DNA of 64,000 bases, from positions 62,001-126,000 of the forward strand of contig NZ_WTLI01000008.1 in assembly GCF_011421635.1 (NCBI RefSeq), in the 5' to 3' direction. The position numbers and the translations under genes are program-made. Positions 18,153-26,650 of the stretch are shown here, one piece after another (the stretch's first letter is position 1; every line of letters begins with the position of its first letter). The notes under the pieces are model-generated. The model ran no database searches, was not told the DNA's origin, and saw only the letters and a list, made by a program, of their open reading frames with translations. The DNA comes from Paenibacillus turpanensis (GTDB lineage Bacteria > Bacillota > Bacilli > Paenibacillales > YIM-B00363).

Positions 18153-18632
18153 ATGGAAAATACAATTGGAATCGCTGCTGTTCATCTTTCTTCCTTTCAG
18201 GTCGTGGGCTTTAAAGCCAGAACGACCAACCAAGCGGAAATGGAAGGCAGGGGCGTCATCTCTTCCATGTGGGAGCGTGTGTACCAGGAATCGGTTTTGG
18301 AAGAGATTCCCGGGAAAACATCGCCTGTTACTTATGCGATCTATACGGATTACGAGTCGGATGAAAACGGGGAGTATACCTTTGCGATAGGAACTGCGGC
18401 CGAGGGCAGGGAGGTTCCGAAGGATCTCGCCATTTTTGCAGTCCCCGAGACCTCTTACGTCGTATTTACATCAAGAAGAGGGCCGATTCGAGAGGTTGTC
18501 CTGGAAGCATGGCAGTACATTTGGGAATGGTCTAGGCAAAATAAGCGAGCGTTTGCTGTGGATTTTGAACTATACGATGAACGTTGTCAGGATCCAGACA
18601 ACAGTCAAGTAGATATTTATATTTCGGTTTAG
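18153..18632 (+). CDS. GyrI-like/AraC effector-binding domain protein
   Basis: 159 residues with no DNA-binding domain, only the GyrI-like small-molecule-binding fold: FQVVGFKARTTN near the start, YAIYTDYESDENGEYTFAIG in the middle, and EVVLEAWQYIWEWSRQNKRA with the end FELYDERCQDPDNSQVDIYI. In E. coli the related SbmC/GyrI protects DNA gyrase and is induced by the SOS response. A perfect LexA box in the promoter suggests DNA-damage induction here too (inference). AGGGGAT precedes the ATG. Confidence 0.85.
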   Translation: MENTIGIAAVHLSSFQVVGFKARTTNQAEMEGRGVISSMWERVYQESVLEEIPGKTSPVTYAIYTDYESDENGEYTFAIGTAAEGREVPKDLAIFAVPETSYVVFTSRRGPIREVVLEAWQYIWEWSRQNKRAFAVDFELYDERCQDPDNSQVDIYISV

Positions 18633-18745
18633 CATTCCTCGCATAGAACCTTCCTCCATTGGACATACTTGCGGTAATCAATTGAACTTTACGGTGCCGA
18701 AACATGTATGCGCTTCATCGTAAGCGTTCCCTTGGAGGGATAACA

Positions 18746-18979
18746 ATGATCTTGTATCATACCGCGATTTGGATGGAACAGCGTTCAAGGCTTATGGAAC
18801 AAATGGAAGAGGCAGACGGAGACGTCAGCTTCTTCATGTACCGCAAGCAGCGGCTGGATGAAATGATGCGGGAGCGGACTGGACGGTGGATGAAAGGCAG
18901 CTGGCAGGAAGAACACTTTCCGGCCTTATTGTTGGAAGCGGGAGGCGAGTCGTTTCCGATCGTGCTGGACGAGCTGTAG
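18746..18979 (+). CDS. Small hypothetical protein
   Basis: 77 residues, highly charged and methionine-rich, mostly helical (WMEQRSRLMEQMEEADG, then RKQRLDEMMRERTGRWM), ending SFPIVLDEL. The ATG at 18746 follows TGGAGGGATAACA. It lies 35 bp before the radical SAM gene and may share its transcript. I recognise no family. Confidence 0.6.
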   Translation: MILYHTAIWMEQRSRLMEQMEEADGDVSFFMYRKQRLDEMMRERTGRWMKGSWQEEHFPALLLEAGGESFPIVLDEL

Positions 18980-19014
18980 GCCAAGCGGTACAATGAGGGC
19001 TGGAGGGATAAGCC

Positions 19015-20778
19015 TTGAACGTTGTTTTAGCAACTTTAAATGCAAAATACATTCACACTTCGTTGGCACTGCGTTATTTGAAGGCCTTCTGCGAACCGGA
19101 GTTTCCGATCGAGATGGCGGAGTATACCATTAAGGATCCGACGCTCAACATTGTATCCGACCTGTTTGGCCGCAGCCCGGATGTGGTCGGTTTTTCATGT
19201 TATATATGGAACATTGAAGAAACGGTTACGATCGTTCGCATGCTAAAAAAGATTCGTCCCGAGTTAACGATTGTACTCGGCGGGCCGGAGGTTTCTTACG
19301 ATACGGAATACTGGATGAACCGACTGCCCGAGGTGGATTTTATCGTTGTGGGCGAAGGAGAAGAAACGTTCCGAGATTTTCTAAGAACGTACCAAGGGGA
19401 TCGAAAGTACCATTTTGTGTACGGTTTAGCCTACCGGAAGGGCGAAGAAGTAATTATTACGCCGCCACGTCCAAAGCTGGGTCTGGATGAAATCCCGAGC
19501 CCGCACCGCTTTGCGGAGGATTTGCCGGCGATTGCCAATCGCGTCGTCTATTTCGAGACGAGCCGGGGATGTCCGTTTTCCTGCCAGTTTTGCTTATCGA
19601 GTATTGAAGTGGGCGTGCGGTATTTCAGCATGGAACGCACAAAGAGCGATTTGCTCTTTTTGATTCAATCCGGCGCGAAGCTGATTAAATTTGTGGATCG
19701 GACGTTTAATATTAAACGGGATTATGCCCTGGAAATCTTCCAGTTTCTGATTGATAACCATGCCGGCTGCGTGTTCCAGTTTGAGATTACAGCGGATATT
19801 ATGCGGCCGGAGGTGCTCGATTTTCTCGCGGAGCATGCGCCGCCGGGAATTTTCCGCTTTGAGATCGGCGTGCAGTCGACGAACGATACGACGAATGAAA
19901 TCATTCAGCGGAAGCAAAATTTCGCCAAGCTGTCGCGTACGGTGACGAAGGTCAAGGAAAGCGGCAAAATTGACCAGCATCTCGACTTAATTGCCGGATT
20001 GCCGGAAGAGGATTACGGCTCGTTCCGCAAGACGTTTAACGATGTGTTTGCGCTTCGCCCTGAGGAGCTGCAGCTTGGCTTTCTGAAAATGCTTCGGGGC
20101 ACCGGGGTTCGTCAGCGTGCAGCGGAATACGGGTACGTGTATATGGACCGGGCGCCATATGAAATTTTGGGTAATGATTTGCTGCCGTTCTCCGATCTCG
20201 TGCGGATTAAACGTGTAGAGGATGTGCTGGAAAAATACTGGAATGCACATCGAAGCGATTTGACGGTGGAGTTTTTAATCGAGCATGAGTTTGATTCTCC
20301 ATTTGATTTCTTTCAGCAGTTCGGCGACTACTGGGAAAATCGCGGCTGGTCGAGAATCGGCCACCAGCTGGAGGATTTGTTTATCCGGCTGCGTGAGTTT
20401 TTACTGAAGCGCGGGACGGAGCGTATGGAAGTAATCGAAGGGCTGATGAAGCTTGATTATTTCACGCAGCATAAGCATAAGCCTCGCAAGGTATGGTGGG
20501 ATTCCGTAGCGGCGAAGGAACGCCAGCAGCGGCTCCTGAAGCTTGCAGCAGAACGTCCGGAGCTTGTTTCGCCTGAGCTGGCGGCGTACGGCTGGTCGGA
20601 GAAGGAACTGCAGAAGCATGTTGTGTTTGAAATGCTGCCGTTTGATTTTGTTCGCTACCAGCAGGGTGAAGGAATGGATGTAAGCAGGCCGACAGCGGTA
20701 ATGGCGCTGTACAGACCGGATGACGGTGTCAATGGGCGGCTCTTCCCGTTCTATGTAGAAGCATCGGCACGCGTATAA
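19015..20778 (+). CDS. Cobalamin-binding radical SAM protein (DUF4080 type)
   Basis: 587 residues. The first ~150 residues form a B12-binding domain (VVGFSCYIWN, VLGGPEVSYD, IVVGEGEETFRDF). A radical SAM domain follows, with its cluster cysteines in SRGCPFSCQFCLSS. A long C-terminal extension, ending with a segment that includes VFEMLPFDFVRYQQ, matches the DUF4080 layout. It should cleave S-adenosylmethionine with a 4Fe-4S cluster; a cobalamin-dependent methylation or rearrangement is possible but the substrate is unknown. The start is a TTG at 19015, seven bases after GGAGGGA. A terminator follows. Confidence 0.87.
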   Translation: MNVVLATLNAKYIHTSLALRYLKAFCEPEFPIEMAEYTIKDPTLNIVSDLFGRSPDVVGFSCYIWNIEETVTIVRMLKKIRPELTIVLGGPEVSYDTEYWMNRLPEVDFIVVGEGEETFRDFLRTYQGDRKYHFVYGLAYRKGEEVIITPPRPKLGLDEIPSPHRFAEDLPAIANRVVYFETSRGCPFSCQFCLSSIEVGVRYFSMERTKSDLLFLIQSGAKLIKFVDRTFNIKRDYALEIFQFLIDNHAGCVFQFEITADIMRPEVLDFLAEHAPPGIFRFEIGVQSTNDTTNEIIQRKQNFAKLSRTVTKVKESGKIDQHLDLIAGLPEEDYGSFRKTFNDVFALRPEELQLGFLKMLRGTGVRQRAAEYGYVYMDRAPYEILGNDLLPFSDLVRIKRVEDVLEKYWNAHRSDLTVEFLIEHEFDSPFDFFQQFGDYWENRGWSRIGHQLEDLFIRLREFLLKRGTERMEVIEGLMKLDYFTQHKHKPRKVWWDSVAAKERQQRLLKLAAERPELVSPELAAYGWSEKELQKHVVFEMLPFDFVRYQQGEGMDVSRPTAVMALYRPDDGVNGRLFPFYVEASARV

Positions 20779-20814
20779 AGAACGAACAGAAGCACGTTAT
20801 GCTTGAAATAAAAT

Positions 20815-20864
20815 AACTCCTGTGGATCGAAAGCCGCTGTGCTTTCATCTGCAGGAGTTTTTTT
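20815..20864. terminator. Terminator between convergent radical SAM and mnmM genes
   Basis: The arms AACTCCTG and CAGGAGTT enclose an inner GAAAG/CTTTC stem and are followed by a run of T. It ends the rightward gene and lies just beyond the leftward mnmM stop. Confidence 0.75.
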
Positions 20865-20872
20865 GCTGTCTG

Positions 20873-21448
20873 TTATTTTTTCTCGACCGCGATCAAGTAG
20901 GGGGCCGCCGTTCTTTGATTGGCGAAGCGGTAAATTAGCGTCTGCGCCCGCTGCTGCTCAAGGCTCGAGGCCCAGCCGGCAACTGCGTCGGCTTCTTCCC
21001 CGCCGCCGGCGTGACCAGGATAGACCACGGCTGTAATGACGCCGCCGGGACGAAGGAGCGTCAACGCCGCTTCCAAGGCACGCAGAGTGGAGTCCGTGCG
21101 GGTAATGACGGACGGGTCTGCACCCGGCAAATATCCAAGATTAAACATGACAGCGGCGCATTTCCCATGCAAACCAGGGGGGATACTATCAAGCATGTCC
21201 GCATGATCGCGAAGCAGCAAAGTGATACGATTGCTGTCGAGTCCATGTTGTCCAAGTCTTTCTTGTGTTTGCTGCAGTGCTTCGGCTTGAACGTCGAATC
21301 CAAATACATGGCCTGTGTGCCCAACCAGCTTGGCAAGAACGAGAGTATCGTTCCCGTTTCCCATCGTGGCGTCGATGGCTAGGTCGCCCGGCTTAACCCG
21401 ATCTTTTACAAGCACGTGTGCGAAGCTTAAAACCGATAAAAATCCCAT
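20873..21448 (-). CDS. mnmM: tRNA wobble-uridine methyltransferase MnmM (YtqB)
   Basis: About 191 residues. A class I SAM-dependent methyltransferase of the YtqB family: AIDATMGNGNDTLVLAKLVG is the SAM motif, FGFDVQAEALQQTQERL motif II, and VMFNLGYLPGADPSVIT and VVYPGHAGGGEEADAV are family-specific. Recent work on B. subtilis assigns YtqB as MnmM, which methylates 5-aminomethyl-(2-thio)uridine at tRNA position 34. The ATG at 21448 follows GGAGTGAG; a GTG at 21457 lies inside that site. The partner gene ytqA (mnmL) is about 0.8 kb away in the same orientation. Confidence 0.87.
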   Translation of the reverse strand: MGFLSVLSFAHVLVKDRVKPGDLAIDATMGNGNDTLVLAKLVGHTGHVFGFDVQAEALQQTQERLGQHGLDSNRITLLLRDHADMLDSIPPGLHGKCAAVMFNLGYLPGADPSVITRTDSTLRALEAALTLLRPGGVITAVVYPGHAGGGEEADAVAGWASSLEQQRAQTLIYRFANQRTAAPYLIAVEKK

Positions 21449-21513
21449 TCGACTCACTCCATATGTTCTAAACTAAGCCGGCGAAAGCCGGAAGAAAGGG
21501 GTACCTTCTTACT

Positions 21514-22344
21514 ATGCCGCAGTTTGATGTGCTGCAATGGATTATTTTTAGCGCTATAGTGTTGATTTGTATCGTGAATATGAGAGCGGACAGCGAACCG
21601 TTTACGCTCCGTCATACGGCGAATTTTGCTGTGCTCGGCATCCCGGCGGTGCTGTTACTGCTTTACGCGATGAAGGCGGCCCCGGGCTTATGGTGGTCCG
21701 TTGCCTCCAACCAGCTTCATCTTGCACATCCGTTCCAATGGAATGATTGGTTTCAATCCATTCCGTTTAACGACGGGTTGTTTGTGCGCGAATGGTTTCA
21801 CCATCCGGCATGGGACAATATTATGAGGTGGGTTTACAATTATGGCTTCTACTTCCCGCTGTGGCTGCCCCTGATCCGCAGCTTTATGCTAAGGGACACC
21901 GTTCGGATTATGCGCTACACCTTTGCTGGGCATTTACTGCAGTATCCGCTCATCATTCTTTTTTATCAAACGATCCTGCTGCAGGAGGTTTGGTATGTAC
22001 TCGGCATGCCGGACTTGTTGCAGCGCAGCTGGTCCAGTGAAAGTGAGAAGCTCGTCTATGTCATGAACTGCATGCCGAGTATGCATACCTCCATCGCTTT
22101 TGCGATGCTGCTGCTCGCCAGACGTGAAAAAGACGCCGTATTCCGCAATTTTATGACGGTTTACGGCGCGTTGATCATCTATTCTACGCTGTACTTGCGT
22201 ATTCATTGGGTGCTGGATGTTGCGGCAGGCATGGTGTTCGCTTATGCGGTCGTGAAGCTCACCGATTTCCTTATAGATCGCGTCCCGTCCATCGCTTCCC
22301 TTGCCATGAGTCGCGTCTTGCGAGTTCGGCGTCAATGGCGTTAA
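21514..22344 (+). CDS. PAP2-type membrane phosphatase
   Basis: 276 residues with about six membrane helices. The catalytic signatures are NCMPSMHTSIAFAM (the conserved SMH) and IHWVLDVAAG, which place it in the PAP2_3 (inositol phosphorylceramide synthase-like) branch. It probably removes or transfers a lipid-linked phosphate; the substrate is unknown. It lies between mnmM and mnmL, in the opposite direction, and its last 74 bp overlap the end of the convergent mnmL gene. The ribosome site (AAAGGGG) is rather far from the ATG. Confidence 0.85.
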   Translation: MPQFDVLQWIIFSAIVLICIVNMRADSEPFTLRHTANFAVLGIPAVLLLLYAMKAAPGLWWSVASNQLHLAHPFQWNDWFQSIPFNDGLFVREWFHHPAWDNIMRWVYNYGFYFPLWLPLIRSFMLRDTVRIMRYTFAGHLLQYPLIILFYQTILLQEVWYVLGMPDLLQRSWSSESEKLVYVMNCMPSMHTSIAFAMLLLARREKDAVFRNFMTVYGALIIYSTLYLRIHWVLDVAAGMVFAYAVVKLTDFLIDRVPSIASLAMSRVLRVRRQWR

Positions 22345-23233
22345 GAACCTCCCACTTTTTAAGACTCCACATCGGCCCGATGAGCAAATTCCGCGGCGCA
22401 TCGCCGGTTAAGCGGTGGACGACCATTTCCGGAGGAAGCATTTCCAGCGAATCAACGATGAGCTGAATATATTCATCTTGCTCCAGGAAGCGCAGCAGGC
22501 CAGCCTCGTACTGCTTGACCATCGGCGTCTTACGCATAAGATGCAGCAGATGAATTTTAATTCCCTGCACATCCATCTGGCTTACCTGCCGGCATGTTTC
22601 CATCATCATGTCATGCGTCTCGCCAGGCAGGCCGTAAATGATGTGGGTGCACACACGGATGCCGTGCTTGCGAAGCCTTTCGACTGCGTCCAGGTAGCAG
22701 GCGGTATCATGCGCACGGTTAATGAGCTCGGAGGTCGATTCATGCACCGTTTGCAGGCCCATCTCAAGCCATAAATACGTCCGCTGATTCAGCTCCGCCA
22801 AATATTCGATGACATCGTCGGGCAGGCAGTCTGGACGGGTGGCAATGGATAAGCCGACGACGCCGGGCTGCGCCAAGATGGTCTCGTAATATTCTTTTAG
22901 TTCAGGGAGTGGAGCGTAAGTGTTGGTGTAGGCCTGAAAATAGCCGATATATTTCGCGCTCGGCCATTTTTGATGCTGCAAATCGCGGACGCTGTTGAAT
23001 TGAGTAACCAAGTCGTCGCGCCGGCTTCCTGCAAAATCGCCTGAGCCTCTAGCGCTGCAGAAGGTACAGCCTCCGGTGGCGATATTGCCGTCACGATTCG
23101 GGCAAGTAAACCCGGCATCCAGCATCACCTTGAATACCTTCGTACCGAACTGCTCGCGCATTTCGTAATTCCATGTATGGAAACGTTTATCTCCCCAAAG
23201 AAGCGGGGTCGATTGCTGATTAGTTAAGTTCAT
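22271..23233 (-). CDS. mnmL: Radical SAM protein MnmL (YtqA, TIGR01212 family)
   Basis: 320 residues. The cluster region has the widely spaced cysteines of the YhcC/YtqA family (FTCPNRDGNIATGGCTFCSA). GYFQAYTNTYAPL, LSIATRPDCLPDDV and LWLEMGLQTVHESTSELINR follow, and the C-terminal DAPRNLLIGPMWSLKKWEVL is typical. Recent work on B. subtilis links YtqA (MnmL) to conversion of the cmnm5 wobble modification to nm5, which MnmM then methylates. The ATG at 23233 follows TGGAG; an earlier in-frame start lacks a site. The 3' end overlaps the PAP2 gene. Confidence 0.88.
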   Translation of the reverse strand: MNLTNQQSTPLLWGDKRFHTWNYEMREQFGTKVFKVMLDAGFTCPNRDGNIATGGCTFCSARGSGDFAGSRRDDLVTQFNSVRDLQHQKWPSAKYIGYFQAYTNTYAPLPELKEYYETILAQPGVVGLSIATRPDCLPDDVIEYLAELNQRTYLWLEMGLQTVHESTSELINRAHDTACYLDAVERLRKHGIRVCTHIIYGLPGETHDMMMETCRQVSQMDVQGIKIHLLHLMRKTPMVKQYEAGLLRFLEQDEYIQLIVDSLEMLPPEMVVHRLTGDAPRNLLIGPMWSLKKWEVLNAIDAELARRDSWQGKRWTGRDL

Positions 23234-23354
23234 TATGTTCAAGCTCCATTCTAAGCAAAAATGCTGTAACCATTGTACCTGATTGACGTCCCGAATGCGA
23301 ATGGCAGGGTGGACAAGCATTCGAAAATTCCGCCATTTTGGAAGCGTTTTCCCC

Positions 23355-23383
23355 TTGTATCACCTTACATGATGTGTTATATT
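23355..23383 (+). promoter_or_regulatory. Promoter of the 55-residue protein gene
   Basis: TTGTAT (23355-23360), a 17 bp spacer and TATATT (23378-23383), with a TG two bases before the -10. The message would carry a leader of about 100 bases with two small hairpins (AGGAAAA...TTTTTCCT and GGTT...AACC). Confidence 0.55.
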
Positions 23384-23496
23384 AAAACCAAGGAAAATCA
23401 AGGGTTTTTCCTGAAAGTGCGGGTTCTTGTATAACCTGCCGGCACATCGCGCATCATACTAAAAAGTACCTAATTTTAAGTAAAGAGGTGACCGCT

Positions 23497-23664
23497 GTGA
23501 ACACAACTGTCTCGATCCCGAAGGGCGAAGAAAAAGTCATGGTTGAACTCACCGTCAAAGAAGCAATGGCACTAACTGGTTATCGTTTCAATGAAAATCC
23601 GGACGTTATTAACAATGCGCGTAAGAAAATCAAGAAGCAGATCGAAAAAGAACAGCTTCACTAA
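23497..23664 (+). CDS. Small conserved-looking protein, 55 residues
   Basis: Starts at GTG 23497, directly after an excellent ribosome site (AAAGAGGTGA). The product begins MNTTVSIPKGEEKVMVELTV, continues KEAMALTGYRFNENPDVINN and ends in a lysine-rich helix. A strong promoter lies upstream and a perfect terminator downstream, so it is a complete single-gene unit. No domain is recognisable; a small folded or nucleic-acid-binding protein is possible from the basic tail. It is divergent from mnmL and precedes trmB. Confidence 0.72.
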   Translation: MNTTVSIPKGEEKVMVELTVKEAMALTGYRFNENPDVINNARKKIKKQIEKEQLH

Positions 23665-23687
23665 GCTTAGACGAACTCACACCTCTT

Positions 23688-23720
23688 AAATCCGCTGTGC
23701 CGACGCACTGCGGATTTTTT
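23688..23720 (+). terminator. Terminator after the 55-residue protein gene
   Basis: Nested perfect arms AAATCCGC/GCGGATTT and GTGC/GCAC around the loop CGAC are followed by T. Confidence 0.88.
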
Positions 23721-23797
23721 GCTGCCTCAAGCTTTACAAACGCTCCCGCGTTGGGCACAATAGGGAGCATGCAGAGATTTGATAAATGGAGGACGTT

Positions 23798-24592
23798 ATG
23801 TCACGGCTGAGACGAAGAAAGACGACAAAGGAATATTTGGAAAAGCTCGAGGAGCTGGTTGTACTGGACCCCTCGCAATATAAAGGCAAGTGGCAGCAAA
23901 CCTTTGCCTCCTCATCCGACGAAGAGCTGCAGAAGAATCGTCCTCTGCGCATCGAGCTTGGTATGGGCAAGGGGAATTTCATTAGTGAAATGAGCGCCTT
24001 GCATCCGGAAGCCGATTTTATCGGAATGGATATGTATGATGAGCTGGTGCGTAAGGCGAGTGAGAAGGCCCAGGTTATTTGGGAGGAGAAGCGTTCCGAG
24101 CAGCCCTGGAACCTGAAGTTGGCGCTTGGAAATATTGAGCGGATCGAGCAGTTTTTTGCGCCGGGAGAGCTGGAGCGTATTTATTTGAATTTCAGCGATC
24201 CGTGGCCGAAAACGCGCCATGCGCATCGCCGTTTGACCCATCCCAATTTTCTGCGGAAATACATTGAGCTTCTAAACGAGGATGGAGAGATTCATTTTAA
24301 AACCGATTCCTTGTCGCTGTTTGAGTTTTCTTTAAATTCGTTTGCGGAGCTGGATCTAAAGCTGCGAAATATTTCGCTAGATCTTCATCGGAACGGCCCG
24401 GTGCCGGGAAATGTGATGACGGAATACGAAACGAAGTTTGTCGGCAGGGGCCTGCCGATCTACCGCTGTGAAGTGCTCATTGGAAGCAGAGCCATCGCCA
24501 AGCACCGCGAGCAGCAGGAGCAGATTAGCCGCAAAATGCAGGAGATCGCGGCAGACGAAGCGGAGTCCCAGGAGCACGACGAAGAAAATTAG
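23798..24592 (+). CDS. trmB: tRNA (guanine-N7-)-methyltransferase TrmB
   Basis: 264 residues. Methylates N7 of G46 in the variable loop of tRNA. The SAM region is LRIELGMGKGNFISEMSALH with FIGMDMYDELVRKA. The family signature YLNFSDPWPKTRHAHRRLTH and the substrate-binding TEYETKFVGRGLPIYRCE are intact. It is longer than B. subtilis TrmB because of an N-terminal RRRKTTKEYLEKLEELVVL segment and an acidic tail. TGGAGGA precedes the ATG at 23798. Confidence 0.95.
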   Translation: MSRLRRRKTTKEYLEKLEELVVLDPSQYKGKWQQTFASSSDEELQKNRPLRIELGMGKGNFISEMSALHPEADFIGMDMYDELVRKASEKAQVIWEEKRSEQPWNLKLALGNIERIEQFFAPGELERIYLNFSDPWPKTRHAHRRLTHPNFLRKYIELLNEDGEIHFKTDSLSLFEFSLNSFAELDLKLRNISLDLHRNGPVPGNVMTEYETKFVGRGLPIYRCEVLIGSRAIAKHREQQEQISRKMQEIAADEAESQEHDEEN

Positions 24593-24653
24593 AAAAAAAG
24601 CATTGCGCATGGCTGTCCGTCATTTCGGAACGCTGAATGCGTAATGCTTTTTT
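24593..24653 (+). terminator. Terminator after trmB
   Basis: A long stem (AAAAGCATTGCGCAT with ATGCGTAATGCTTTT, one mismatch) encloses a loop of about 27 bases and is followed by T. Confidence 0.6.
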
Positions 24654-24774
24654 CGTTAATAAGGATTCATCGTTTTACGCTGCTCGGTCATGAAATACTT
24701 TGTAAGAATGGCGTAAAACCGCTGCAGGGAACGCCCATACGCCCATGCCGATGGGAGTGGAGTGAAAAACAGAA

Positions 24775-24800
24775 AAACCGCCTACATCGTGTAGGCGGCT
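24775..24800 (-). terminator. Terminator overlapping the end of the glycolipid synthase gene
   Basis: Read leftward, CCGCCTACA and TGTAGGCGG pair around CGA and are followed by TTTTTC. The gene's stop codon (24782-24784) lies in the stem. Confidence 0.75.
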
Positions 24801-25921
24801 TCTTCCTGCTGCAGCATCGCCATGATAGCGAGCGAGCTTTCTGCCGGATTGATTCCTTGTATAGTGCGATCCGTTTGAGGACGCTTGGCGCGGAAATCAT
24901 CCAGATACATGCACAGCTTTTCAAACCACTCATCTACTGTGGACAAAGAACGGATCACATCGCCAAAGCCATTTTCCACAAAGTATTGGCAGTTTTCTTC
25001 CTCTTGACCGGGAATCGGCTTGTAGAACAGCATCGGAATTCCTTTCGTGAGAGCTTCCGAGCAGGTCATGCCGCCCGGCTTCGTAACAAGCAGATCCGAT
25101 ACTTCCATCCATTTATAAATTTCCTTTGTAAAGCCAAGCAAATGAATGTTCCGGTGCTGGAAAAGCGGATGTACGGCTAAACGCTGCTTCGCTTTTTCGT
25201 TGCTTCCAAGGCAAAATACGAGCTGAACGCGGTCCCGCCATTGGGCCATGCGTTCCAACACTTCCTCCTGGTCAACGAGGCCCCAGCCCCCTCCCATAAC
25301 CAATACGGTTGGAAGAGGAGTCAGCCCCAGCTCTTTGCGCAGCTCATCGCGGTCCTGCGGCTGCCAAAATTGCGGATGAACCGGGATGCCGGTGACTTTG
25401 ATTTTGTAGGGCGCAATCCCACGCTCCATGACTTTGCTTTTAACCTCGGGCGTGGACACTAAATATTGATTGGTCTCATGGCTGATCCAAGTGCCGTGGG
25501 CATCGTAATCAGTAATGACCGTACAAAGCGGAATGTCCATGCCGGAGCGTTTCATTCTGGAAATGACCGCATTAGGAAAAGGATGAGTGCAGACGACGGC
25601 ATCCGGACGAAGCTGCCGAAGCACTGCCGCCGTTTGGGTATAGAACAGCCGATGAAGAGCCAGCTGGCTGAATCGGCCGATCCGCTTATTGTATTGCTTC
25701 CGGTATACCATTCCATAAAGCTTGGGCTGGGAGGTTACCGTTTTTTTATAAGCTTCAATAATTAATGGAGCGATGGTCGGGTGTAAAAACATACCGAGCT
25801 CGATCACCCGGGTTTGGATGTCCGGGGATAGTGCTTTGAGAGAGGCGGCAAGCGCGTGTGCCGCTTGCGTATGACCCGCGCCAAAGCCTTCAGACAAAAG
25901 CAATACCCGTTTTTTTCTCAC
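24782..25921 (-). CDS. MGDG synthase/UgtP-like glycosyltransferase
   Basis: 379 residues from a GTG at 25921, nine bases after AAGGAGGGA. The N-terminal domain starts KRVLLLSEGFGAGHTQAAHAL, the MGDG synthase signature. The C-terminal domain has VLVMGGGWGLVDQEEVLER and the nucleotide-sugar binding SDLLVTKPGGMTCSEALTKG, as in UgtP and other GT28 enzymes. It should transfer a hexose to diacylglycerol at the inner membrane face, making glycolipids and possibly an anchor for lipoteichoic acid. The PAP2 gene lies 28 bp upstream in the same operon and could supply diacylglycerol. Confidence 0.87.
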   Translation of the reverse strand: MRKKRVLLLSEGFGAGHTQAAHALAASLKALSPDIQTRVIELGMFLHPTIAPLIIEAYKKTVTSQPKLYGMVYRKQYNKRIGRFSQLALHRLFYTQTAAVLRQLRPDAVVCTHPFPNAVISRMKRSGMDIPLCTVITDYDAHGTWISHETNQYLVSTPEVKSKVMERGIAPYKIKVTGIPVHPQFWQPQDRDELRKELGLTPLPTVLVMGGGWGLVDQEEVLERMAQWRDRVQLVFCLGSNEKAKQRLAVHPLFQHRNIHLLGFTKEIYKWMEVSDLLVTKPGGMTCSEALTKGIPMLFYKPIPGQEEENCQYFVENGFGDVIRSLSTVDEWFEKLCMYLDDFRAKRPQTDRTIQGINPAESSLAIMAMLQQEEAAYTM

Positions 25922-25949
25922 CTGAGAGTCCCTCCTTAAGAGACAAACG

Positions 25950-26477
25950 CTACACGATAAAATGTGATACCGCCGCTCCGGCCCCAACGCCAATCACACA
26001 GCCTGCAGCTACATCGGATGGATAGTGAAGCCCGAGATACATCCGTGAAAAGCCGACAAGCATGGCAAGTGGCAGCAAAATAAGGCTCAGGATCGGTGCG
26101 GCAATGAGGAAAGGAGTTACGACGGAAAAAATCGCTGTTGTATGACCGGAAGGAAAGGAATGATCCTTTAGCGGTTTTTTGCATGCATTCGCTTCCGGCA
26201 GAACAAGATAAGGACGCAGTCTTGGATATTTTTTCTTTATGATGGCAACTGGAATATGGCTTAGGGCCAATGCGAGAAGCGCCTTGAGCGCCGTGCCGCT
26301 CCAGGGAGCAACCGCAAACAAGCCGATGCATAAGGTAGTGACGATCGTAATGGTTGCCCCGCCTAAATGGGTCAGCCTGGATAAAATAGCATAAGTTAGA
26401 GAAGTACTAATTTTATGATTGGCCCGCAAAAACATTTTGCGTTCATGGTCTTGAAGCCAAACGATCACACGATTCAT
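25950..26477 (-). CDS. PAP2 family lipid phosphatase
   Basis: About 175 residues with five to six membrane helices. All three phosphatase motifs are present: KKKYPRLRPYL, FPSGHTTAIFS and SRMYLGLHYPSDVAAG. This makes it an active-looking phosphatidic acid, phosphatidylglycerophosphate or undecaprenyl pyrophosphate phosphatase; the substrate cannot be read. The ATG at 26477 follows GAGGAGG. Its pairing with a UgtP-like enzyme suggests a role in diacylglycerol supply (inference). Confidence 0.9.
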   Translation of the reverse strand: MNRVIVWLQDHERKMFLRANHKISTSLTYAILSRLTHLGGATITIVTTLCIGLFAVAPWSGTALKALLALALSHIPVAIIKKKYPRLRPYLVLPEANACKKPLKDHSFPSGHTTAIFSVVTPFLIAAPILSLILLPLAMLVGFSRMYLGLHYPSDVAAGCVIGVGAGAAVSHFIV

Positions 26478-26650
26478 GGAAAAGCGCCTCCTCAACGCAT
26501 TGCGGTTCTACTCCCATTGTAGAAGGGGAATGTTAATACAATATCAACAGCGAATAAAAAAATATTGTTAAGTTTTAACTCAAGCTTACTTGGATTTAAC
26601 AATTGCATCATATGATAGGACTAGGAACCGTCGAAGGAGGGAATTTCCAG

